DNA of 32,526 bases from an uncultured Clostridium sp. (GCA_904420465.1 CAJFVL010000017.1:1-32526); one strand, 5' to 3'. Shown: positions 1 to 7,220, counted from the first letter of the stretch. Translations and numbers: made by a program. The notes: generated by a model not told the origin, from the letters alone.

Positions 1-25
1 TCCGCCACACCGGGGGCCGTTCTAG

Positions 26-301
26 TTAGTCTGGAGCGGTCTCTTGCTCTATCTGTCCGCCAACGCCGCCAAGTGCAATTCCAATCTCTAAGCCATTTTT
101 AAAGGCGCTGCACTCCACAGCCTGGGTAAATGCGTCCAGTTGAGCACCGAAACGCTCAACAACGTCCGGCGCAAGACCAAGACCGTTAAGGGATTCTCGG
201 AGTTTTGCGAACTCCGTCCAGCATTCTTTGTCCCATTCGGTACGCATATCCAATGTAACTTGTCCAGAAATTGGCATTTTGTAGATGGTAATACTATCCA
301 T
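26..301 (-). CDS. hypothetical protein of the integrative element
   Basis: ORF with internal start MDSITIYK...; ATG at 301 overlaps the end of the upstream ORF (294..530), as expected for translational coupling. Confidence 0.6.
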   Translation of the reverse strand: MDSITIYKMPISGQVTLDMRTEWDKECWTEFAKLRESLNGLGLAPDVVERFGAQLDAFTQAVECSAFKNGLEIGIALGGVGGQIEQETAPD

Positions 302-530
302 GATGACACCCAGCTCTTTTGAACTCATAGCCCACAAAATTGCTTGCAGCGTCTGCGAAATCAATCACACCGTCAACATCCGCAACCATAGCTTGTACGT
401 CGCCGCAGTCCAGCAGTGCAAGACAGGCCACACGCATTGCGTGAGGTGGCTCTCCGGAATCATCCTCTCTCGCATACAGTGCCCACATGTCAACGGGAGC
501 TGGAATGATCTGCTTAATTTTCTCTGTCAT
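294..530 (-). CDS. hypothetical protein of the integrative element
   Basis: 78-aa ORF in a same-strand gene cluster, close-packed with neighbours. Confidence 0.6.
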   Translation of the reverse strand: MTEKIKQIIPAPVDMWALYAREDDSGEPPHAMRVACLALLDCGDVQAMVADVDGVIDFADAASNFVGYEFKRAGCHHG

Positions 531-536
531 GGTGTA

Positions 537-752
537 TCATCCTTTCTTTGCTTTCTGGGCCAGCATCCACCCCAATCTGACCGCATCCAAAAAGGTGGGC
601 CGCATCGGGTCGGCCAGCTTGATAGTTGCCAACACATCAGTTGCTAAATCCTGCATCTCCGCCTCTATCGGCGTGGAGTTGAAATACTCCATAGTGGTAT
701 CAATCACCTTTATGGGATCGCCAGTTCGTGAAAAATCGACTCTTCTAATCAA
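537..752 (-). CDS. hypothetical protein (LIRRVDFSRTGDPIKVIDTTMEYF...), TTG start
   Basis: Strong RBS (aaggaggtgagacc) directly before a TTG at 752; TTGA overlap with the stop of the upstream ORF 749..958. The longer 537..1013 ORF is out-of-frame read-through of neighbouring genes. Confidence 0.6.
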   Translation of the reverse strand: MIRRVDFSRTGDPIKVIDTTMEYFNSTPIEAEMQDLATDVLATIKLADPMRPTFLDAVRLGWMLAQKAKKG

Positions 753-958
753 GGTCTCACCTCCTTCCTTTCCGCCCGGTAGACCTCCAGGCCAGAGTCG
801 CCCGATTCGATGGAGAAAACAGCGGTTGCGGCATGCAACACCACGGCGGTGCACAGTCCTGGAATTCCCGTGGTCTCCACGGCGGTGATGAACATGGGGC
901 CCAGCGTGGAGGGGTCGATTTTGACCCACTCCAGCTTGGCAAAGTTTAGCTGCTTCAT
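749..958 (-). CDS. hypothetical protein (MKQLNFAKLEWVKIDPSTLGPMFITAVETTG...)
   Basis: 69-aa ORF; ATGA overlap with the stop of the DUF3987 gene at 955-958. Confidence 0.65.
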   Translation of the reverse strand: MKQLNFAKLEWVKIDPSTLGPMFITAVETTGIPGLCTAVVLHAATAVFSIESGDSGLEVYRAERKEVRP

Positions 959-2580
959 GCTGACAACCCCCTTTTTCGGCTTTTTCGGCTTTTTCGTAGC
1001 GGGTTAAGTGCATACATTTTCTTCGGACGCCCCCCTGTTTCCTCCAGCATCTCCTTCATGTACCCCATATCAATCAGAATTTGAAGTACCGGCTCCAGGT
1101 CGTCAGCTTTCTTAAATCGCCCTCTGCACAGATTGAATATCTCGCTTCGGCTGATCTGGTCTTTATCCGACCCGTCAATTCGCTTCCATGCGCACTTTGC
1201 ACCATCCATGTTTTCGTCAGCTCCCATAACCTGGTAGGCCGCCTGTGCGTGGACAAAGTAGAACTCTGCAATCTTGATTGCAGCTGTCATGGTCTCGGCG
1301 CTTATTGGTTCACTAGCCGGGAAACTGGACAGGTGAAGAAGGGCAGCTATGCGGATCATCGTTCCGGTGATTTTATTTCCCCAGTCCTGCATAGATTCCA
1401 GCTCATTCAGAAGCCGGGATTCAATACAGCTTTGATATTCTTCCCGGAGCCGGTCAGCCTCTTTTGAAAGATGTACATCTCCACTACCCTGATCTAGCAG
1501 AAGCCTAGTAACAAAATCGTAATAGGCTTTTTTCGTCTCCGGCGTCACTGGTTTTGGAGAAACCTTTCTGTGTCCAATTTTAGATTTACAGACGGAATAC
1601 AGAAACCGCCCACAAAGGCCACGGCCCCGGAAAACGTCATTGCTCATAAGTCCTTGAATCACATTGGGTTGAACAGTAAGGGCCATGGTGAGACGGGGGT
1701 TCTCAACGTGATTTGATTTTCGTCCAATGCGGTCAATGGAGATGAAGTCTCCGCTGAAAGCCTTCAAATAGACATCAAAGTTATATGTCTTGTCATATCT
1801 GCCGGCCATTGCGTCAAATACACCGCCCTCGCTGCTGACGATTGCAATACTCCCACCTTGTTCGTTCATGATATCAACCAACTTTTCAGGTGTGGTGTCG
1901 TCGACAATTAGTCTGGTTGGGTGAAGCTCTTTGAACTCTGCCAGTTGTGCGGATAACTCCAGCATTTCGGAACGGGCATCTTCCATCTGCTCTCGGTTCT
2001 TTGCATTTGCAGCCGTCTTTTTGACAGTCTCCAGGCGTTTTTCCAACAAATCTCGCTCTGCCCTATTCTGCATGATCTCCACTGCCTCAATATCTCTCTG
2101 TTTGGCTTCACACGCAAACACCGGCTTTGTGGTTGCCGAAGATACCGCGCTTTTTCTCTCCCCTGGGGCCGCTATGGCTAGCAGATAAAGGCAAAGCGGC
2201 TCAACCCAATCTGGATTTATAACGACCACGTATCTTTTTTGAAATGCGATAGCCATAACCCCTAGGACCATCGTTGCCGACATCTCCGGCGGGGTCTGCG
2301 TACTCTCTGCAAGCTCGTCCACAAACGCTGCCGCTGGAGCCGGAAGGCAATCAACCGGAAAAGGCGGGGTGTCGATCTCGTCAAACGGAATTGGCTCGTC
2401 CCATCCCTGCGAAAAAGACGAAAAAGACGAAAAAGACGAAAAAGTCAGGTGGTCGCCTCTGGCAATAATCCGCTTGGCGCTTTCGACGATCTGGTCTAAG
2501 GTGAGATCGTCGTGATCCATCAACCTCTTGATCTCGTCCAAAGGCATCCCGTTTTCCAGTAGAAAATTCAGTCCATCCAC
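955..2580 (-). CDS. DUF3987-type primase/helicase-like protein of mobile elements
   Basis: 541 aa, GTG start, RBS gaggtg upstream; recognisable DUF3987 features (LPAPAAAFVDELAESTQTPPEMSATMVLGVMAIAFQKRYVVVINPDWVEPLCLYLLAIAAPGERKSA, ATP-binding-like loop). Confidence 0.8.
   Translation of the reverse strand: MDGLNFLLENGMPLDEIKRLMDHDDLTLDQIVESAKRIIARGDHLTFSSFSSFSSFSQGWDEPIPFDEIDTPPFPVDCLPAPAAAFVDELAESTQTPPEMSATMVLGVMAIAFQKRYVVVINPDWVEPLCLYLLAIAAPGERKSAVSSATTKPVFACEAKQRDIEAVEIMQNRAERDLLEKRLETVKKTAANAKNREQMEDARSEMLELSAQLAEFKELHPTRLIVDDTTPEKLVDIMNEQGGSIAIVSSEGGVFDAMAGRYDKTYNFDVYLKAFSGDFISIDRIGRKSNHVENPRLTMALTVQPNVIQGLMSNDVFRGRGLCGRFLYSVCKSKIGHRKVSPKPVTPETKKAYYDFVTRLLLDQGSGDVHLSKEADRLREEYQSCIESRLLNELESMQDWGNKITGTMIRIAALLHLSSFPASEPISAETMTAAIKIAEFYFVHAQAAYQVMGADENMDGAKCAWKRIDGSDKDQISRSEIFNLCRGRFKKADDLEPVLQILIDMGYMKEMLEETGGRPKKMYALNPLRKSRKSRKRGLSA
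971..997 (-). repeat. 3 x 9-bp tandem repeat (ctttttcgg on +; ccgaaaaag on the coding strand), encodes RKSRKSRKR at the DUF3987 C-terminus
   Basis: Read directly: ctttttcgg ctttttcgg ctttttcgt. Confidence 0.95.
2410..2445 (-). repeat. 4 x 9-bp tandem repeat (cgaaaaaga on +; TTTTCGTCT on the coding strand), encodes FSSFSSFSSFS in the DUF3987 N-terminus
   Basis: Read directly: cgaaaaaga x3 followed by cgaaaaagt. Confidence 0.95.
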
Positions 2581-2604
2581 AGGTCTTAATCACCTCGTTT
2601 CTGC

Positions 2605-2633
2605 TTGCAATTTGAGGCGGTCTGTGGTAAACT
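2605..2633 (+). promoter_or_regulatory. candidate sigma70-type promoter TTGCAA-17-TAAACT with TGn extended -10
   Basis: TTGCAA 2605-2610, 17-nt spacer, TAAACT 2628-2633 preceded by TGG. Confidence 0.45.
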
Positions 2634-2639
2634 AAATAT

Positions 2640-2722
2640 ACAAATTAATGGAAGTTGCCGCCTCGTGATTTCCAATATCTCCCGCTCTACCGTGTCACCG
2701 GTTGGGCGGGATTTTTCGTTTT
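2640..2722 (+). ncRNA. candidate small antisense RNA opposite the xis-DUF3987 intergenic leader
   Basis: Putative promoter at 2605-2633 followed ~50 nt later by a hairpin and T-tracts; no credible ORF between. Confidence 0.35.
2680..2716 (+). terminator. Rho-independent terminator-like hairpin
   Basis: tcccgc/gcggga plus accg/cggt stem (2680-2711) followed by TTTTTCGTTTTT. Confidence 0.6.
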
Positions 2723-2919
2723 TATGCATTTGCGTTTACTTCAGAAAAGCTATCTCGGTCTAACTGCTCCAAGAGTAATGGGACGTTTACTTTAAATCTG
2801 TTTCCACTTCGGAGTCCTGGTAAACGGCCTTGTTTCTCTAACAATCGGAGTTGATACTCGGATAGTAAGCCAGTAGCCGCCACTTGCCGAATTGTCAAGA
2901 ATTTGTTTCTATAATCCAT
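2722..2919 (-). CDS. excisionase/MerR-like helix-turn-helix DNA-binding protein
   Basis: 65 aa (MDYRNKFLTIRQVAATGLLSEYQLRLLEKQGRLPGLRSGNRFKVNVPLLLEQL), typical excisionase-type wHTH; divergent from XRE/integrase. Confidence 0.75.
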   Translation of the reverse strand: MDYRNKFLTIRQVAATGLLSEYQLRLLEKQGRLPGLRSGNRFKVNVPLLLEQLDRDSFSEVNANA

Positions 2920-2949
2920 GTTAAGGCTCCTTTCGTTTGGTATTTCCTC

Positions 2950-2978
2950 TTGACGTGCCTTATTATACAGAATATAAT
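2950..2978 (+). promoter_or_regulatory. promoter for the XRE regulator: TTGACG-17-TATAAT
   Basis: TTGACG 2950-2955, TATAAT 2973-2978. Confidence 0.75.
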
Positions 2979-2990
2979 AGTTATTGTCGA
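2962..2990 (-). promoter_or_regulatory. promoter for excisionase/DUF3987: TCGACA-17-TATAAT (minus)
   Basis: Minus-strand TCGACA at 2985-2990 and TATAAT at 2962-2967, overlapping the plus promoter. Confidence 0.7.
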
Positions 2991-3013
2991 TGACCTATTA
3001 ATTTTTATTTTGG

Positions 3014-3784
3014 GTGGTTTTTAACTTGAAAGGAATTAATAATACCTTATTTGTGCAAAAAATGATAGGTTCCCGTGTAAGGGAAGCTCGTGAAAATAAG
3101 GGACTATCTAGACCAGAATTTGCACGCCTCCTCGAACAAGACATTCATGCGCCGGTTGAAGGCAATACATATGGTTTATCTATCAATAGACTAAAACAGT
3201 GGGAGTATGGTAACAATCCAGTGAGTCTCGAGTGGATTCCTGCAATCTGCAATGTTTTAGAATGTGATGTTGGGTATCTATTTGGAGATTACGCAGAAAA
3301 AACACGGAGCATTTCAGACATTGTTGATAAAACAGGATTATCTCCATTAGCGGCAGAAAATTTATTAAAAATAAAGACAACTAGTAATGGAGAAGATTTT
3401 TGGGCAAAGATCATTGATTTTTTGTCGTTCCTTCTTGAACGGAGCAATGCAATTCTGATCCCAACTATAGTAGGTGCGTCGCAGTGCATTGACACAATGC
3501 TAGAGAGAACACACTATCAAAATGAGGTATTACCAAAACTGTCAGTTCCCCCAGATGATGAGCGCGCCTTTCTATTACATCATAAATTTAATGATTGCTA
3601 TGTTGATATAGTGTCAAAGAGAACAAAAGTTCGAGATAAGATAAAACAATTAAACGATATTTGTGATGCAAGGCTTTATCATTGTGAGAAAAATGCGAGC
3701 GCAGCAATCGAAAAATTCATTATGGAGGAAGTTGAACGTATATGGCTAACATCCAAGAACGCAGAAACAAAGAAGGAAAATTAA
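3014..3784 (+). CDS. XRE-family (Cro/CI-like) transcriptional regulator with long C-terminal domain
   Basis: HTH_3-like N-terminus (IGSRVREARENKGLSRPEFARLLEQD...LSINRLKQWEYGNNPVSLEWIPAICNVLECDVGYLFG). Start codon uncertain (GTG 3014, GTG 3053 or ATG 3062). Confidence 0.75.
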   Translation: MVFNLKGINNTLFVQKMIGSRVREARENKGLSRPEFARLLEQDIHAPVEGNTYGLSINRLKQWEYGNNPVSLEWIPAICNVLECDVGYLFGDYAEKTRSISDIVDKTGLSPLAAENLLKIKTTSNGEDFWAKIIDFLSFLLERSNAILIPTIVGASQCIDTMLERTHYQNEVLPKLSVPPDDERAFLLHHKFNDCYVDIVSKRTKVRDKIKQLNDICDARLYHCEKNASAAIEKFIMEEVERIWLTSKNAETKKEN

Positions 3785-5130
3785 TCTCTTTCTCTATCCG
3801 TGTCCACCGTGGCCGTGGTGCCGACGGCAAGCAGTTGAAACCCTGGACAGCCACGTTTGAGGTCTCCCCAACTTGGACGGAAAAGAGCGCACGAAAAAAG
3901 GCCGAGGCTTTCGCCGCGACCTTCGAGAAGGAGTGCAGAGAAGGGATTACAACTGACAGCCGCCAGAAGTTCGCCCCATACTGTGATTATGTGATTAGTC
4001 TAAAAGAGAAAACTGGAATCAAGCACTCCACCATTGTGAGATACAAGGAGCTAACCACCCGGATATACCCAGCTCTTGGGCACATGAAGTTGAAGGACAT
4101 CCGGCCCGACCATCTGAACAGTTTATATGCCCGGCTTGCCCAGCCTGGAGCCGGGAGCGCCCACGCAATCGCAAAGGTGGGCCTTGCCGCCCTGCTGAAA
4201 GAAAGGCGTCTCACCCGCCTGGAGCTGTCCAACGTGACCGGCCTCTCCCTGAAAGCTGTCTATGCAGCAGTCAAGGGGGAGCGGGTCAAAAAGGAGGTTG
4301 CAGGGGCTATTTCCACGGCCCTGGGTGGGAACCTGGAGGACTTCTTTTCCCTGAATACCGAAGAACGCACCTTATCGGGCAAGACGATCCGGGAGTATCA
4401 CCGGCTCATTCATACTGTGCTGGATCAAGCGTTGAAGGAGGGGCTTGTGGCCGTCAACGTGGCGGACAGGGCCACGCCGCCGAAGATGGAGCAGAAGGAC
4501 GTGAACTACTTCCAGCCGGAACAGGTGGCGGCCATCCGAGAGGCACTGGAACTGGAGCCGATCAAGTGGAGAACACTGGTTCACCTCCTGCTGATTACCG
4601 GGGCCCGCCGTGGGGAAATCCTGGGCCTGAAATGGGACAAGGTAGATTTTGCCAGCAATCAAGTGTACATCTGCAACAATGTCCTGTACTCCGCCGACGT
4701 GGGCATTTATGAGGACACCCCCAAGACAGAGCGGTCTAAGCGGTATGTCTCCCTACCGGCGGAGACCATGCAGCTGTTGAAGCAGTACAGAGCGTGGCAG
4801 AATGGGGAGCGCCTGCGCCTGGGAGAATACTACCAGGATCAAGGTTTTGTGTTTGCCCAGGACACCGGCGGCCCCATGCACCCTGACAGCGTGACCACAT
4901 GGCTCTCCCGGTTCAGCAAGCGCCACGGCCTCCCACACGTCAACGCCCACGCCTTCCGGCACACAATGGCTAGTATGCTCTACTTCAATGGTGTGGACAG
5001 TGTGTCCATTTCCAAGCGGTTGGGACACGCCCAGGTGTCCACCACAGCCAATATTTACGCCCACGTCATGGAGGCCGCAGACAAAAAGAACGCCGACATA
5101 CTAGCCGACGTTTTTCTGAAAAAGGCTTGA
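3742..5130 (+). CDS. tyrosine recombinase / site-specific integrase with embedded HTH-like insert
   Basis: Catalytic motifs GARRGE (R), HAFRHT (HxxR), LGHAQVSTT (H), NIYAHV (Tyr); overlaps the XRE gene by 43 nt. Confidence 0.93.
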   Translation: MANIQERRNKEGKLISFSIRVHRGRGADGKQLKPWTATFEVSPTWTEKSARKKAEAFAATFEKECREGITTDSRQKFAPYCDYVISLKEKTGIKHSTIVRYKELTTRIYPALGHMKLKDIRPDHLNSLYARLAQPGAGSAHAIAKVGLAALLKERRLTRLELSNVTGLSLKAVYAAVKGERVKKEVAGAISTALGGNLEDFFSLNTEERTLSGKTIREYHRLIHTVLDQALKEGLVAVNVADRATPPKMEQKDVNYFQPEQVAAIREALELEPIKWRTLVHLLLITGARRGEILGLKWDKVDFASNQVYICNNVLYSADVGIYEDTPKTERSKRYVSLPAETMQLLKQYRAWQNGERLRLGEYYQDQGFVFAQDTGGPMHPDSVTTWLSRFSKRHGLPHVNAHAFRHTMASMLYFNGVDSVSISKRLGHAQVSTTANIYAHVMEAADKKNADILADVFLKKA

Positions 5131-5207
5131 ATTTTAGAGGCGAGTTGAACTAAAGTTGAATTATTCGCACCCGCCCAAAAACAAATATCTCAAAAAAGTT
5201 ATAAAAA

Positions 5208-5239
5208 CCGCCCAATCCTTTCGGAAAGGGCGGCTTTTT
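5208..5239. terminator. hairpin terminator between integrase and tRNA-fMet, usable in both directions
   Basis: ccgccc-aa-tcc-tttc-gga-aa-gggcgg (5208-5233) followed by CTTTTTC; flanked by A-run on the left. Confidence 0.75.
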
Positions 5240-5240
5240 C

Positions 5241-5316
5241 TGGTTGCGGGAGGAGGACTTGAACCTCCGACCTCCGGGTTATGAGCCCGACGAGCTGCCA
5301 ACTGCTCTACCCCGCG
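5241..5316 (-). tRNA. initiator tRNA-fMet (CAU)
   Basis: Minus-strand CGCGGGGTAGAGCAG...CGGGCTCATAACCCGG...TTCAAGTC...CCCGCAACCA; C1xA72 mismatch and GGG/CCC anticodon stem are initiator hallmarks; encoded CCA. Confidence 0.92.
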
Positions 5317-5321
5317 ATATT

Positions 5322-5408
5322 TGGTGCCGGAGACCGGGATCGAACCGGCACGGGATCGCTCCCACGGGATTTTAAGTCCCGGGCGTCTGCCAATTCCGCC
5401 ACTCCGGC
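5322..5408 (-). tRNA. tRNA-Leu (UAA)
   Basis: GCCGGAGTGGCGGAATTGGCAGACGC...GGGACTTAAAATCCCG...long variable arm...GGTTCGATCCCGGTCTCCGGCACCA. Confidence 0.95.
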
Positions 5409-5601
5409 TGATGGATGATAAATCCCGCTCTCTCCCAACAGGCTAGATTATAATAACACATGGAGGCTGGGCTGTCAAGAGGAACTTTACGAAACTGACC
5501 ACATTGTTTTGACGCCCAGCCTGCAGCTTCCCGCTCTGCGCCTTTTTGTACGAGATACCACGGACCGATTCCGGACAAAGCGGCAGCTTCCTGCTTCCAC
5601 A

Positions 5602-5630
5602 TTGACAAGAGCCTCCCTCTCTCCTATACT
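5602..5630 (+). promoter_or_regulatory. promoter TTGACA-17-TATACT upstream of ylmH
   Basis: TTGACA 5602-5607, TATACT 5625-5630. Confidence 0.75.
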
Positions 5631-5664
5631 AAAATCCAGAATCATGAGAAAGGAGCCTCAGGAG

Positions 5665-6465
5665 ATGACAAAGAAGGAACTGCTGGACCGCTCTGCCCGC
5701 AGCGGGGAGGAGCGGGTATTGCTGGCCCGGGTTCTGGACAAGCTGGAGCTGGCGGAAGGCCGTGGGGTCCCCGCCCACACTCCCTTTCTCTCCCAGGGTG
5801 AGCGCGCCCTGGTGACGGATCTGCTCTCCGCCGCCGGCCACCCCCGGCACCTGTTCTGGGGCGGTTATGGGGAGGCTGAGCGCACGGTCTGCTTCTTCCT
5901 CCCAGATTGGCAGCTGGAAGAAGATATTCTGAATGACCCGGAGGGTCCGCTGGCTGCGTTGGAAGGCAGCTTTCCCTCTGACGCTTCCCTGTCTCACCGG
6001 GATATCCTGGGTTCCCTCATGGGCCTGGGCCTTACCCGGGAAAAGCTGGGAGACATTCTCTTTCCCGGTCCGGGACGCTGTCAGGTGGCGGCGCTGCGGG
6101 AGACCCTGCCTATTCTGCTCTCTCAGTGGGACTCCGCGGGGCGGTGGAAGCTCGCCCTGCGGGAAATTCCCCTGTCTGAGCTGGCGCCCGCCCCCGCCCA
6201 GGTCAAAACCATCCGGGACACGGTAGCCACCCCCAGGCTGGACGCGGTTCTGGCCGCCGGCTTCTCTCTGTCCCGCTCCAAGGCCGCTGCCTATATCTCC
6301 TCCGGCAAGGTGGCCCTTAACCATCGGGAGTGTCTGAAGGGGGACAAGCTGGTGGAAGAGGGGGATGTACTCACCTGCCGGGGACTGGGCAAGTGTGTGG
6401 TGAAGGAGGTCCCCGGCCAGTCCCGGAAGGGCCGCACCATGCTGGTGCTGGAGCGGTATTTATAA
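5665..6465 (+). CDS. ylmH: YlmH-type S4 RNA-binding domain protein
   Basis: YlmH-like architecture with C-terminal S4 domain (TPRLDAVLAAGFSLSRSKAAAYISSGKVALNHRECLKGDKLVEEGDVLTCRGLGK); start could be 5644. Confidence 0.85.
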   Translation: MTKKELLDRSARSGEERVLLARVLDKLELAEGRGVPAHTPFLSQGERALVTDLLSAAGHPRHLFWGGYGEAERTVCFFLPDWQLEEDILNDPEGPLAALEGSFPSDASLSHRDILGSLMGLGLTREKLGDILFPGPGRCQVAALRETLPILLSQWDSAGRWKLALREIPLSELAPAPAQVKTIRDTVATPRLDAVLAAGFSLSRSKAAAYISSGKVALNHRECLKGDKLVEEGDVLTCRGLGKCVVKEVPGQSRKGRTMLVLERYL

Positions 6466-6486
6466 AATGATCAGGAGGCACAGGGC

Positions 6487-6597
6487 ATGAGAAGCTGCGA
6501 GTATGAATTTGAGCGAATGGAGCTCACTGCGGGAGGATACGGCCCGAGCGGCCTGTCTCTGCGGATGGACAGGGGAGTGACGCGCCGTGAGAATTGA
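6487..6597 (+). CDS. small ORF, 36 aa (MRSCEYEFERMELTAGGYGPSGLSLRMDRGVTRREN)
   Basis: AGGAGG at 6472-6477 with 9-nt spacing to ATG; stop overlaps the GTG start of the VOC gene. Not in the ORF track. Confidence 0.4.
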   Translation: MRSCEYEFERMELTAGGYGPSGLSLRMDRGVTRREN

Positions 6598-6970
6598 ACA
6601 TGCCGCCCTCTATGTGCGGGACCTGGAGGGGGCCCGGGCGTTTTTTGAGCGGTATTTCGGGGCGGAGAGCGGCCCTGAGTACCACAACCCCAGGACGGAC
6701 TTCCGCTCCTATTTCCTCTCCTTTGAGGGAGGCACCCGGCTGGAGCTGATGACCCGCCCCCAGCTGGAGGGAGAGGACCCGGCCGCGGCCCGTGCGGGCT
6801 ATGCCCATGTGGCCTTTTCCGTGGGCAGCCGTGAGGCAGTGGACCGGCTGACAGACCGCCTGCGCCTGGAGGGGTACACGGTTCTGAGCGGCCCCAGGAC
6901 CACCGGAGACGGCTACTATGAGAGCTGTGTGGCCGGGGTGGAAGGCATTCCTGTGGAGATTACCATTTGA
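6587..6970 (+). CDS. VOC/glyoxalase family protein
   Basis: MRIEHAALYVRDLEGARAFFERYFG...GYAHVAFSVGSREAVDRLTDRLRLEGYTV...YYESCVAGVEGIPVEI. Confidence 0.88.
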   Translation: MRIEHAALYVRDLEGARAFFERYFGAESGPEYHNPRTDFRSYFLSFEGGTRLELMTRPQLEGEDPAAARAGYAHVAFSVGSREAVDRLTDRLRLEGYTVLSGPRTTGDGYYESCVAGVEGIPVEITI

Positions 6971-6985
6971 GAAAGGACGTTACAA

Positions 6986-7189
6986 ATGGATCAGGTGAAA
7001 ATAGACCGCATCAACGAGCTGGCCCGCAAGGCCAAAACTCCTCAGGGACTCACTCCGGAGGAGCAGGCGGAGCGGGACATGCTGCGCCGGGAATATATTG
7101 ACGCCCACAAGGCCAGCCTGGTGCGCCACCTTGAAAACACATACATTCAATATCCGGACGGGAGCCGGAAAAAGCTGCGGAAAAAGTGA
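6986..7189 (+). CDS. DUF896 family small protein
   Basis: RINELARKAKTPQGLTPEEQAERDMLRREYIDAHKASLVRHLENTYI is the DUF896 signature. Confidence 0.9.
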   Translation: MDQVKIDRINELARKAKTPQGLTPEEQAERDMLRREYIDAHKASLVRHLENTYIQYPDGSRKKLRKK

Positions 7190-7220
7190 AGGCGTGCGCC
7201 CCGCGATTCCCCCCTGCACA

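Noticed and set aside
537-1013. 158-aa minus-strand ORF as a single gene
   Set aside because: Its N-terminal half is an alternate frame through the 749-958 gene and the repeat; only the part from the TTG at 752 has an RBS and fits the coupled cluster.
2410-2445. Possible CRISPR-like short repeats
   Set aside because: Units are 9 bp, contiguous without spacers and inside a coding frame; not a CRISPR array.
2648-2668. 6-codon ORF (MEVAAS) in the putative small RNA, considered as a type I toxin or leader peptide
   Set aside because: Too short for a membrane toxin and no Shine-Dalgarno sequence; the RNA/hairpin interpretation is preferred.
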